DNA of 64,000 bases, from NCBI RefSeq assembly GCF_905397395.1, contig NZ_CAJPVH010000023.1, positions 1 through 64,000 of the forward strand. Reading direction: 5' to 3'. This document shows, piece by piece, positions 42,380-51,012 of the stretch. The position numbers and the translations under genes are program-made. Position 1 is the first letter of the stretch, and the number at the start of each line of letters is the position of its first letter. The notes under the pieces were generated by a model, which made no database searches, was not told where the DNA came from, and saw nothing but the letters and a program-made list of their open reading frames with translations. Source of the stretch: Cupriavidus campinensis (lineage in GTDB: Bacteria > Pseudomonadota > Gammaproteobacteria > Burkholderiales > Burkholderiaceae).

Positions 42380-43689
42380 TGAGTACCGTTGTCGTCGCAT
42401 TGATCCTGCTGGTCGTGCTGGTGGTCTTCCTGGCGGTGGGGGCGTGGATTCCGGTGGCCATCGCCGTCACGTCGTGGATCGGGCTGGTGGTGTTCTCGGA
42501 CCACGACGCGCTGGTCAACCTGGCCAACGCGTGGTGGTCGTCGAGCGCGTCCTACACCCTGGCCTCGCTGCCGCTGTTCGTCTGGATGGGCGAAATCCTG
42601 TTCCGGACCAAGCTGTCCGAGCAGATGTTCTCGGGGCTCTCGCCCTGGCTCAACTGGCTGCCGGGCCGGCTGATGCACGTGAACATCCTGGGCTGCGGCA
42701 TCTTCGGCTCGGTGTCGGGCTCGTCTGCGGCCACCTGCGCGACCATCGCCAAGTCGGCGCTGCCCGAGCTGACCCGGCGCGGCTACGACGAGCGCATCAC
42801 GCTCGGCTCGCTCGCCACGGCCGGCACGCTGGGCATCCTGATTCCGCCGTCGATCACCATGGTGGTCTACGCGGTGTCCGCCGATGTGTCGATCATCCGC
42901 GTGTTCCTGGCCGGCTTCCTGCCCGGGCTGCTGCTGATGCTGCTGTTCTCGGGCTACATCGTGGTCTGGGCGCTGCTGAACCCAACGCGCGTGCCGCCGG
43001 CCGAGACCTTCGGCTGGCGCTCGCGGCTGGCTTCCATCCGCCAGTTGATGCCGTGCATCGTGCTGATCGCGTTCATCACGTGGATCATGATGGCCGGCTA
43101 CTCCACCGCTACCGAGGCGGCGGCGTACGGGGTGGTGGCGTCGCTGGCGCTGGCGTGGATGGGCGGCTCGCTCACGCGCCGCGCGTTCTGGGACAGCCTG
43201 ATGTCGGCCACGCGGCTCACGGCAATGATCATGTTCGTTCTGGGCGCCACCTCGTTCCTCTCGGTGACCATGAGCTTCACGGGCATTCCGCGCGCGCTGG
43301 CGGAGTGGGTGGCGGCGCTGCACCTGTCCCCGTGGGCGCTGATCGGGGTGCTGACGATCATCTACATCATCCTCGGCACCGCCCTGGACGGCATCTCGAT
43401 GATCGCCCTGACCACCGCCACGGTGCTGCCGATGGTGCAGCAGGCCGGCTTCGATCTGGTATGGTTCGGCATCTTCATCGTGCTGCTGGTGGAGATTGCC
43501 GAGGTCACGCCGCCGGTCGGGTTCAACCTGTTCGTGTTACAGAGCATGACCGGCAAGGACAGCAACTACATCGCCCGGGTCTCGCTGCCGTTCTTCATGA
43601 TGATGGTGCTTGCCATTGCCATCGTGACGGTCTGGCCGGCCGTGGTCACGTGGCTGCCGGACGTGGTGATGGCGAAGGAGCTGAAGTAG
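42379..43689 (+). CDS. dctM: TRAP transporter large permease, DctM type
   Basis: This 436-residue protein with about 12 hydrophobic segments carries the transport channel. CGIFGSVSGSSAATCATIAKSALPEL and GTLGILIPPSITMVVYAVSADVSI are the two conserved re-entrant blocks, and ITWIMMAGYSTATEAAAYG and EVTPPVGFNLFVLQSMTG mark the second half. Start at 42379, overlapping the stop of dctQ by one base, though the frame is open far upstream within the shadow of dctQ. Confidence 0.93.
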   Translation: MSTVVVALILLVVLVVFLAVGAWIPVAIAVTSWIGLVVFSDHDALVNLANAWWSSSASYTLASLPLFVWMGEILFRTKLSEQMFSGLSPWLNWLPGRLMHVNILGCGIFGSVSGSSAATCATIAKSALPELTRRGYDERITLGSLATAGTLGILIPPSITMVVYAVSADVSIIRVFLAGFLPGLLLMLLFSGYIVVWALLNPTRVPPAETFGWRSRLASIRQLMPCIVLIAFITWIMMAGYSTATEAAAYGVVASLALAWMGGSLTRRAFWDSLMSATRLTAMIMFVLGATSFLSVTMSFTGIPRALAEWVAALHLSPWALIGVLTIIYIILGTALDGISMIALTTATVLPMVQQAGFDLVWFGIFIVLLVEIAEVTPPVGFNLFVLQSMTGKDSNYIARVSLPFFMMMVLAIAIVTVWPAVVTWLPDVVMAKELK

Positions 43690-43737
43690 CGGAGGCGCCA
43701 TCGACAGGGTTCATCGACACAGGGACAGACCGCCAAG

Positions 43738-45030
43738 ATGCATGTGATCGTGATCGGTGCCGGCGTGATCGGCGTGTGCTCTGCCTGGTATCTGCGCCAG
43801 GCCGGTTTCTCCGTGACGGTGCTCGAGCGGCGCGGCGCGCCGGCGCAGGAGGCCAGCTTCGGCAATGCCGGTGTGATCGCGCCGGGCTATGTCACGCCGT
43901 GGGCCGCGCCGGGCATGCCGGGCAAGATCCTGCGGACGCTGTTCCAGCGCGAATCCCCCGTTGTCTTCCGGCCCAGCGCCGATCCGGCCATGTGGCGCTG
44001 GATCGGCCGCTGGCTGCGCGAGTGCCAGCCGGAGCGCTATCGCGCCAACAAGCTGCGCATGCAGCGCCTGGCGTTCTACAGCCGCGACTGCCTGCACGGG
44101 TTGCGCGCGGAACTCGAGATCGAGTACGAGCAGTCGCGCGGCTATCTGCAATTGTTCCGCACCCAGCGGGATCTTGACCTCGCCGCGCCGGCACTGGCCG
44201 TCCTGCGCGAGAACCACGTACCCCATCAACTGGTGGATGCCGCCGGGTGCCGGCGGATCGAACCCGGCCTGGCCGCCGACACGGCGCTGGCTGGCGGCCT
44301 GCACCTTCCCGAGGACGAATCGGGCAACTGCCCGATGTTCGTGCGACGGCTGCACCAGCATGCCGAGGCGGCGGGCGTGCAATTCCGGCTCGATACCGAC
44401 GTGACCCGGCTGCGCGCCGCCGACAATGGCGGCCTGATCGTCGAACTGGCCGCCCCGCGCGGCGCCAAGCCGGAGACGCTCCGGGCGGACCGTGTGCTGG
44501 TGGCCGCCGGCGTCGGCAGCGCCGCGCTGCTGCGCCCGCTGGGGCTGCGCGTGCCGCTCTATCCGGTAAAGGGCTACTCGGCCACGGTCATGGTGCGCGA
44601 CGAATTGCAGGCGCCGCTCGCCGCCCTGATGGACGAGTCGTACAAGGTAGCCATCACGCGCATGGGCAACCGGCTGCGCGTGGCCGGCACGGCGGAACTC
44701 GGCTCACGCCGACTGGACCCGCGCCCCGCCGCGCTCGACACGCTGATCAAGGTGGCGCGCGACTGGTTCCCGGTGGCCGGCCACTACAACGAGGCCACGC
44801 TGTGGGCCGGCGCCCGGCCAATGCTGCCGGACGGCCCGCCGCTGATCGGCGCCACGCGCGTGCCGGGCCTGTTCCTGAACCTCGGCCACGGCTCCACGGG
44901 CTGGGCGATGGGCTGCGGATCGGGCAAAATCGCGGCGGACCAGATTGCCGCGAGCGCGGGACAAGGCGACGGGCCCGCCATCGACATGGACGGCCTCACC
45001 CCCGCGCGCTACGGCCTGGCCCCCGCCTGA
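43738..45030 (+). CDS. D-amino-acid dehydrogenase-like FAD oxidoreductase (DadA family)
   Basis: This 430-residue flavoprotein begins HVIVIGAGVIGVCSAWYLRQ, an FAD-binding loop, and continues ASFGNAGVIAPGYVTPWA, the DadA signature. Near the end PGLFLNLGHGSTGWAMGCGSGK is the second FAD contact. It would oxidise D-amino acids to keto acids and pass electrons to the quinone pool. It lies 48 bases after dctM; operon membership with the TRAP genes is likely and hints at uptake and oxidation of a D-amino acid. Confidence 0.88.
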   Translation: MHVIVIGAGVIGVCSAWYLRQAGFSVTVLERRGAPAQEASFGNAGVIAPGYVTPWAAPGMPGKILRTLFQRESPVVFRPSADPAMWRWIGRWLRECQPERYRANKLRMQRLAFYSRDCLHGLRAELEIEYEQSRGYLQLFRTQRDLDLAAPALAVLRENHVPHQLVDAAGCRRIEPGLAADTALAGGLHLPEDESGNCPMFVRRLHQHAEAAGVQFRLDTDVTRLRAADNGGLIVELAAPRGAKPETLRADRVLVAAGVGSAALLRPLGLRVPLYPVKGYSATVMVRDELQAPLAALMDESYKVAITRMGNRLRVAGTAELGSRRLDPRPAALDTLIKVARDWFPVAGHYNEATLWAGARPMLPDGPPLIGATRVPGLFLNLGHGSTGWAMGCGSGKIAADQIAASAGQGDGPAIDMDGLTPARYGLAPA

Positions 45031-45052
45031 AACTGGCTCCGATACTGGCTGG

Positions 45053-46681
45053 ATGCCCACCATGACCGCCTCGCCCTCCCCGTCTTCCGCGTCTTCCGCG
45101 TCTTCCGCAACGCACGACTGGCTGCCGCTCGACCCCACCGGCACCGATGCCACGCCGCTCCATGACGTAGCCACGATCCGCGAGATCGAGCACGCCGCGC
45201 TGGCGGCCCTGCCCGCCTTCACGCTGATGACGCGCGCCGGCCACGCCGCCGCCGACTGGCTGGCGCAGCAGGTGCCGGACGGCCGCATCGTCCTGCTGGC
45301 CGGCGCCGGCAACAATGGCGGCGATGCGCTGGTTGCGGCCACGCGGCTGCACCAGTCGGGGCGGCAGGTCGAAGTCTGGCTGACTGCCGAGACCGACCGG
45401 CTCCCGCCCGATGCCTCGCGGGCCTGGACCGAGGCCCGCACGGCCGGCGTGCCGCTGCTGGCCGTGCCGGCCGACCCATCCAACGCCACGGCCGCCCTGC
45501 CGCCCTGGCCGGCAGGCTGCACGGCCCTGGTCGACGGCCTGCTCGGCATCGGCCTGAACCGTCCGGCGGACGGCAACATGGCGCGCTGGATCGACCATGT
45601 GAACGCCGCCGGACTGCCGGTGTACGCGCTGGACATCCCGAGCGGGCTGTTCGCCGATACCGGCGCGGGCCGGCCGGCCATCCGCGCGCGCCGCACACTG
45701 ACCTTCATCGCCGCCAAGCCGGGCCTGCTGACGCTGGATGGCCGCGACTGCGCGGGCGAAATCGACATCGCCCCGCTCGGCCTGCCCTATCCGCCCACCC
45801 AGACCGCTATCGCCCATGTGAACCTGCCGGGCGCATTCCGCGACGCGCTGCCGGGGCGGCCGCATGCGGTGAACAAGGGCACCTTCGGCTCGCTGGCGGT
45901 ACTCGGCGGCAGCCACGGCATGGCCGGGGCGCCGCTGCTCGGCGCGCGGGCTGCGCTGCATCTGGGCGCGGGGCGCGTGCATGTGGGCTTCCTCGCCCAG
46001 CCGGCGCCGTTGATGGACCCGGTCCACCCCGAACTGATGCTGCACGATGTGGCCGACATGGCCGTCGAGACCATGTCGGCGCTGGTCATCGGACCGGGCA
46101 TGGGCACCGGCGGCGCGGCGGGCAAGCTGCTGGGGCAATGGATCGACACCTGCGCCAAGGTGGGCTCGCCCCCGCCGCTCGTGCTTGATGCCGATGCGCT
46201 GAACCTGCTGGCTGGCGACCAGACGCTGGCTGATGCCCTGCGCGCCAGCGGCGTGCCGCACGTGATGACGCCGCACCCGCTGGAAGCGGCGCGGCTGCTT
46301 GGCTGCACCGTGGCCGAGATCCAGCGCGACCGGCTCAGTGCCGCGCGGGCGCTGGCCGCTGCATGGCAGGCCACGATTGTGCTGAAGGGCTCCGGCACGC
46401 TCATCGCGGCGGCTGGCGTGGACAGCATCGCCATCAATCCAACCGGCAACGCCGCGCTGGCCACGGCCGGTACGGGCGATGTGCTGGCCGGCATGATCGG
46501 CGCGCTGCTGGCGCAAGGCATGGCGCCGACGGACGCCGCCTGCGCGGCGGTCTGGATCCACGGGCGCGCCGCCGACCGGCTTGTCAGCAACGGCACCGGT
46601 CCGGCCGGCATGACCGCCAGCGAACTCTACCTGCCCGCCCGGGCCATCCTCAATGCGCTGACCCAGGGCCGGGCGGCATGA
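45053..46681 (+). CDS. Bifunctional NAD(P)H-hydrate epimerase / ADP-dependent dehydratase
   Basis: This is a 542-residue fusion, equivalent to E. coli NnR (YjeF). Residues about 30-230 are the epimerase domain with AGAGNNGGDALVAATRL and ALDIPSGLFADTG. Residues about 250-540 form a ribokinase-like dehydratase with KGTFGSLAVLGGSHGMAGAP, PGMGTGG and NAALATAGTGDVLAGMI, whose Asp is catalytic. It repairs hydrated NADH and NADPH. The N-terminal tail is encoded by a 9-base triplication. The start may be 45053 or the ATG at 45062; neither has a strong ribosome binding site. It overlaps the EamA gene by four bases (ATGA). Confidence 0.93.
   Translation: MPTMTASPSPSSASSASSATHDWLPLDPTGTDATPLHDVATIREIEHAALAALPAFTLMTRAGHAAADWLAQQVPDGRIVLLAGAGNNGGDALVAATRLHQSGRQVEVWLTAETDRLPPDASRAWTEARTAGVPLLAVPADPSNATAALPPWPAGCTALVDGLLGIGLNRPADGNMARWIDHVNAAGLPVYALDIPSGLFADTGAGRPAIRARRTLTFIAAKPGLLTLDGRDCAGEIDIAPLGLPYPPTQTAIAHVNLPGAFRDALPGRPHAVNKGTFGSLAVLGGSHGMAGAPLLGARAALHLGAGRVHVGFLAQPAPLMDPVHPELMLHDVADMAVETMSALVIGPGMGTGGAAGKLLGQWIDTCAKVGSPPPLVLDADALNLLAGDQTLADALRASGVPHVMTPHPLEAARLLGCTVAEIQRDRLSAARALAAAWQATIVLKGSGTLIAAAGVDSIAINPTGNAALATAGTGDVLAGMIGALLAQGMAPTDAACAAVWIHGRAADRLVSNGTGPAGMTASELYLPARAILNALTQGRAA
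45082..45108 (+). repeat. Three 9-bp tandem repeats GTCTTCCGC inside the NAD(P)HX repair gene
   Basis: Perfect triplication at 45082-45090, 45091-45099 and 45100-45108, in frame, encodes a SSA-type low-complexity run in the N-terminal tail. Copy change would keep the frame. Confidence 0.85.
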
Positions 46682-47634
46682 CCCAGGCCGCCAGTCTCGC
46701 CACGGGCGATGATCCGCGCCGCCGCCTGCTGACCGGCATCGCGCTGCTGGTGCTCGGCCAATGGATCCTGAGCCTGCTCGACGCCACCGGCAAGACGCTG
46801 ACCCAGCAGGGGCTGCCCGTGGCCGCGGTGGCATGGGTGCGCTACCTCGGCCACGTGGTGGCCATCTTCCTGTTGCTGGGGCCGGCGCGCTGGCGCCTGC
46901 AATATCGGCCCTCGCGGCCGCGCCTCCAGTGGCTGCGCGGCGTGCTGATGCTGGCCTCGACGCTGGTGTTCTTCAGCGTGCTGCGCCTGATGCCGCTAGC
47001 GCAGGCCACCGCGCTCAACTTCTGCGCGCCGCTGTTCGTGGTGGCGCTGTCGCCGTGGCTGCTCGGCGAGCGCCCGGGCGCGCACGCGCGCTGGACGCGC
47101 TGGATAGGCGTCGGCATCGGCTTCGCCGGCATGCTGGTGGTGGTGCGGCCCGGCGGCGAGCTGAGCGCGCTCGGCGTGGGGCTCGGGTTGCTCTCTGCGA
47201 TGTTGTTTGCGCTGCTGCAAATGCTGACGCGCCACATTGCCGCCCATGACGCACCGATGACCACGCTGATCCAGAGCGGCGTGACCGGCGCGGTGCTGAC
47301 CACGCTCATCGTGCCGTTCTTCTGGTTCGAGGCAGTGCCCACGCCGGCGCAGGCCGCGCTGCTGCTGTCGGCCGGCATCACCGGGTCACTCGGGCATTAC
47401 TTCGTGATCCGGGCGTTCCAGTACGCCGATGCCTCGTTCCTGAGCCCCTTCCTGTACCTGCAGATCTTCTCGGCCACGGTGGTCGGGTACTTCGCCTTCG
47501 GCCAGCTGCCGGACTGGACCACCGCGCTCGGCATTGCCGTCATCTGCGCGGGCGGCGTCTGCGTGGCCGGCGGGGAGCCGTTGCTGCGCCGTGTGGCGGG
47601 CCGGCTCGCGGCACGCGCCCGTCCGCGCACTTGA
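46678..47634 (+). CDS. EamA/DMT family transporter
   Basis: This is a 318-residue protein with about ten hydrophobic helices in two EamA repeats, with the first repeat showing TLVFFSVLRLMPLAQATALNF and the second GSLGHYFVIRAFQYADASF. Such transporters export metabolites, often amino acids or nucleotide-related compounds. The start ATG lies in an ATGA overlap with the upstream gene. A 15-base inverted repeat TCGGAC-AAT-GTCCGA (47658-47672) follows the stop without a T-run. The substrate is unknown. Confidence 0.88.
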   Translation: MTQAASLATGDDPRRRLLTGIALLVLGQWILSLLDATGKTLTQQGLPVAAVAWVRYLGHVVAIFLLLGPARWRLQYRPSRPRLQWLRGVLMLASTLVFFSVLRLMPLAQATALNFCAPLFVVALSPWLLGERPGAHARWTRWIGVGIGFAGMLVVVRPGGELSALGVGLGLLSAMLFALLQMLTRHIAAHDAPMTTLIQSGVTGAVLTTLIVPFFWFEAVPTPAQAALLLSAGITGSLGHYFVIRAFQYADASFLSPFLYLQIFSATVVGYFAFGQLPDWTTALGIAVICAGGVCVAGGEPLLRRVAGRLAARARPRT

Positions 47635-47857
47635 GGCGCACCGGGGAACGCACCACGTCGGACAATGTCCGATAAAACACGGGCGCCATGGCTGCTAAGG
47701 TAGCGTGTGCGTCCGCCCATCTGCCCTTGGTGACGCAATCGGAACAAAAGACGGGAAAGAACCGTCCGTTACCGCGCATGTGCCGCCAAATTCCGGCGAT
47801 ATACTAGCGCTGCCCGCCGCGCCGGGCGTTTGCCCTCCCTGACAAACCGAACACCGC

Positions 47858-49486
47858 ATGCCGACTGAACTCCACGCCTGGACCGCCCTTCGCCAACACC
47901 ACGACGCCATCCGCCACACGCCGATGCAGGACTGGTTTGCCGAAGCGGAAGCTGCCCGACGGGTCGAGGACTTCTCGCTGGAAGCCGCCGGCCTGTACCT
48001 GGACTACTCCAAGAACCGCATCACGTTCGAAACCTTCGCGCTGCTGATGAAGCTGGCCGAGGAAGCCGGCGTGACGCAGCGCCGGGACGCCATGTTCGCG
48101 GGCGAACACATCAACACCACCGAAGACCGCGCCGCCCTGCACGTGGCGCTGCGCGCGCTGCCCGATGCGCCGTTCAAGGTGGATGGCGTCTCCGTGATGC
48201 CAGCCATCCACGACGTGCGCTGCCGCATGCAGGACTTCTCCGAACGCGTGCGCGGCGGCGCCTGGACAGGCTCCACCGGCCAGACCATCACCGACGTCGT
48301 CAACATCGGCATCGGCGGCTCCGACCTCGGCCCGCGCATGGTCTGCCGCGCGCTGGCGCATCTGGGCGACCAGACCGGGCCGCGCATCCACTTCGTCTCC
48401 AATGTAGATGGCACCGAGCTGGCCGAAACGCTCGTCCGCCTCAACCCGGCCCGCACGCTGGTGATCATCTGCTCCAAGACGTTCACCACGCTCGAAACCA
48501 TGGCCAACGCGCGCAGCATGCGCGACTGGTTCCTGCGCAACGGCGTGGCCGAGAACCAGCTGGCGCGGCATTTCGTGGCGGTGTCCACCAACCGCGAGGC
48601 GGTGACCGAGTTCGGCATCGACCCCGCCAACATGTTCGAATTCTGGGACTGGATTGGCGGCCGCTTCTCGCTGTGGTCGTCGGTGGGCCTGTCGATTGCG
48701 CTGGCCGTGGGCTTCGATGCCTTCGACGACCTGCTGCTCGGCGCGCGCGCCATGGACGACCACTTCCGCACCGCCCCGCTGGCGCGCAACATGCCCGTGG
48801 TGATGGCGATGCTGGGCATCTGGTATCGAAATTTCTTCGGCATGCCAACCAGCTGCATGGCGCCGTACTCGACCTCGCTCGAACTGTTCCCGGCATTCCT
48901 GCAGCAGTTGGAGATGGAGAGCAACGGGAAGTCGGTCCAGCTGGACGGCCAGCCGGCGCACGTGCAGACGTCGCCCGTGGTCTGGGGCACCGCCGGCACC
49001 AACGGCCAGCACGCCTACTTCCAGATGATTCACCAGGGCTCGCAGATCGTGCCGGTCGACTTCGTGGCCCCGCTGGTGCCGCCGCGCAGCCTGCCCGGCC
49101 ACCATGCCAAGCTGCTGGCCAACTGCTTCGCGCAGGCCGAGGCGCTGATGCGCGGACGCAGCGCGGAAGAGTTGCGGGCGGCCGGCATGACCGATGAGGA
49201 CCGCCTGCCCCACATGGTGTTCGAAGGCAACCGCCCGAGCAACACGCTGCTGATGGAAGACCTGACGCCGCATGTGCTCGGCGCGCTGATCGCGCTCTAC
49301 GAGCACCGCACCTTCGTGCAGGGCGTGGTGTGGAACATCAATTCGTTCGACCAGTGGGGCGTGGAGCTGGGCAAGATTCTCGCGCGCCCGATCGAGGCCG
49401 AACTCAATGGCAGCGCCCACGCCACCCACGATGCGTCCACGGCGGCGCTGATCGCCCGCGCGCGCCGCGTGCTGGCGCGCGGCTGA
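47858..49486 (+). CDS. pgi: Glucose-6-phosphate isomerase
   Basis: This 542-residue isomerase shows [16 protein letters not shown] for phosphate binding, the PGI signatures [12 protein letters not shown] and [16 protein letters not shown], and [12 protein letters not shown] near the catalytic Glu/His. It interconverts glucose 6-phosphate and fructose 6-phosphate in the cytoplasm. TATACT at 47800-47805 could be the -10 box. It ends 19 bases from the end of the oppositely transcribed ABC ATPase gene; no terminator was found between the two. Confidence 0.97.
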   Translation: MPTELHAWTALRQHHDAIRHTPMQDWFAEAEAARRVEDFSLEAAGLYLDYSKNRITFETFALLMKLAEEAGVTQRRDAMFAGEHINTTEDRAALHVALRALPDAPFKVDGVSVMPAIHDVRCRMQDFSERVRGGAWTGSTGQTITDVVNIGIGGSDLGPRMVCRALAHLGDQTGPRIHFVSNVDGTELAETLVRLNPARTLVIICSKTFTTLETMANARSMRDWFLRNGVAENQLARHFVAVSTNREAVTEFGIDPANMFEFWDWIGGRFSLWSSVGLSIALAVGFDAFDDLLLGARAMDDHFRTAPLARNMPVVMAMLGIWYRNFFGMPTSCMAPYSTSLELFPAFLQQLEMESNGKSVQLDGQPAHVQTSPVVWGTAGTNGQHAYFQMIHQGSQIVPVDFVAPLVPPRSLPGHHAKLLANCFAQAEALMRGRSAEELRAAGMTDEDRLPHMVFEGNRPSNTLLMEDLTPHVLGALIALYEHRTFVQGVVWNINSFDQWGVELGKILARPIEAELNGSAHATHDASTAALIARARRVLARG

Positions 49487-49505
49487 CGCCGCGCCCGCCG
49501 CAGCG

Positions 49506-50204
49506 TCAGACTTCGGTGCCCATCCACTCGTCGCTGGCCACGCGGCCGGCGTCGATGGTCAGGATGCGGGCGCAGCGCGCCGCCACGGAGCGGTCGTGCG
49601 TGACCAGCACCAGCGTGGACCCGGCGTTGCGGTTCAACTCGAACATCAGCGCGATCACGGCCTCGCCGGTGCTCGTGTCGAGGCTGCCGGTCGGCTCATC
49701 GGCGAACAGGATGTCCGGCCGGGCGACAAACGCCCGGGCCAGCGCCACGCGCTGCTGTTCCCCGCCGGAAAGCGTGCGCGGATAGTGGGTGAGGCGCTTG
49801 CCCAGGCCTACGCGCTCGAGCATTTCCGTGGCGCGTTCGCGCACGCGGTCGGTCTCGCCGCGCAGCTCGAGCGGCAGCATCACGTTTTCGAGCGCGGTCA
49901 GGTGGCCCACCAGTTGGAACGACTGGAACACGAAGCCCACGTGCCGGCCACGCAGCGCGGCGCGCTGGTCTTCATCGAGCGTGAACAGGTCCTGGCCGTG
50001 CAGCCGCACCGAACCCGTGCTGGGCAGGTCCAGGCCCGCCAGCAGCCCCAGCAGCGTGGATTTTCCCGAGCCGGACGCGCCGACGATGGCCAGCGTTTCG
50101 CCCGGCGTGACGGAAAACGAGACGTCGTGCAAAATCGTCAGCGAACCCGTCGTGTCGGCAACGGTCTTTCCGAGTGACTCGACAGCGAGAATGGAAGAGG
50201 ACAT
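49506..50204 (-). CDS. ABC transporter ATP-binding protein, YbbA/LolD-like
   Basis: This 232-residue MacB/LolD-class ATPase has Walker [11 protein letters not shown]-loop [16 protein letters not shown], signature [14 protein letters not shown], Walker [13 protein letters not shown] and the VTHD switch His. In E. coli YbbA is encoded next to tesA with its permease YbbP; here no permease gene follows, so it is an orphan in this window. The frame is open farther upstream, but ATG 50204 gives the normal start [11 protein letters not shown]. That codon overlaps the tesA start codon on the opposite strand. Confidence 0.87.
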   Translation of the reverse strand: MSSSILAVESLGKTVADTTGSLTILHDVSFSVTPGETLAIVGASGSGKSTLLGLLAGLDLPSTGSVRLHGQDLFTLDEDQRAALRGRHVGFVFQSFQLVGHLTALENVMLPLELRGETDRVRERATEMLERVGLGKRLTHYPRTLSGGEQQRVALARAFVARPDILFADEPTGSLDTSTGEAVIALMFELNRNAGSTLVLVTHDRSVAARCARILTIDAGRVASDEWMGTEV

Positions 50205-50916
50205 GAGCGAGAGGATTGGATACGGTTGGCGCCCCCGGGCGCTGGCGGCGTGCGGTGCGATGCTGGGCGCGGCGATGTTGATGGTGGCGCTGCCGGCTGG
50301 TGCCCAGGCCCAGGCCCGACCAGCGGCGGCGAAACCGGCTGCCACTGCCGCACCCGCGGTGCTGGTGCTTGGCGACAGCCTGTCGGCCGAGTACGGTATC
50401 GCGCGGGGCACCGGTTGGGTCAGCCTGCTGCAGGACCGCCTGCACAAGGAGCGCCTCGATTATAGCGTTGTCAATGCCAGCATCAGCGGCGAGACCACCT
50501 CGGGCGGCAAGACGCGCCTGCCGGACCTGCTCGCCCGACACAAGCCGGCCGTCGTGGTGGTGGAGCTTGGCGCTAACGATGCCCTGCGCGGCCTGTCCCT
50601 GCAAGCCACCGAAACCAACCTGCGCGGCATGCTGACGGCGGCGCGCCAGGCAGGCGCGGGTGTGGTGCTGGTCGGCATGCGGATTCCACCAAATTATGGC
50701 CCCGACTATACCGAGCGCTTCTTCGCGCTCTATGGCAAGCTGGCCGGCGAGTATCGCGTGAATCTGGTGCCGTTCTTCCTCGACAAGGTGATCGCCCGGC
50801 CCGAGTGGTTCCAGGACGATCGTATCCACCCCACCTCGGCTGCCCAGGCCACGCTGCTCGACAATGTCTGGCCCCAGTTGCAGCCGCTGCTGAAGTCACC
50901 TGCGAAGAAGCGCTGA
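50203..50916 (+). CDS. tesA: Arylesterase / acyl-CoA thioesterase I (SGNH hydrolase, TesA)
   Basis: This 237-residue exported SGNH hydrolase has a signal peptide of about 35 residues (ACGAMLGAAMLMVALPAGA core), then block I LVLGDSLSAEYG with the catalytic Ser, ASISGETTSGG (Gly block), ELGANDALRG (Asn block) and DDRIHPTSAAQ with Asp and His. It hydrolyses lysophospholipids, thioesters and small esters in the periplasm. GGAAGAGG lies just before ATG 50203; an internal ATG at 50260 would give a shorter signal peptide. Tail-to-tail with ppiD across a terminator. Confidence 0.92.
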   Translation: MSERIGYGWRPRALAACGAMLGAAMLMVALPAGAQAQARPAAAKPAATAAPAVLVLGDSLSAEYGIARGTGWVSLLQDRLHKERLDYSVVNASISGETTSGGKTRLPDLLARHKPAVVVVELGANDALRGLSLQATETNLRGMLTAARQAGAGVVLVGMRIPPNYGPDYTERFFALYGKLAGEYRVNLVPFFLDKVIARPEWFQDDRIHPTSAAQATLLDNVWPQLQPLLKSPAKKR

Positions 50917-50956
50917 GGCCGGCTGACGCCGGCAGTCGTCACCGGGCCCAAAGACA

Positions 50957-50992
50957 AAGAACCCCTGCTGGTCGATGACCGCAGGGGTTCTT
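50957..50992. terminator. Bidirectional terminator between tesA and ppiD
   Basis: The perfect arms AAGAACCCCTGC and GCAGGGGTTCTT have a 12-base loop. It serves tesA on the plus strand and ppiD on the minus strand. Confidence 0.88.
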
Positions 50993-51012
50993 CGCCTGAG
51001 CAGGCGCGCCGG

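Noticed and set aside
47658..47672. TCGGAC-AAT-GTCCGA inverted repeat after the EamA gene
   Set aside because: Too short and without a T-run to call a terminator; not repeated elsewhere in the window.
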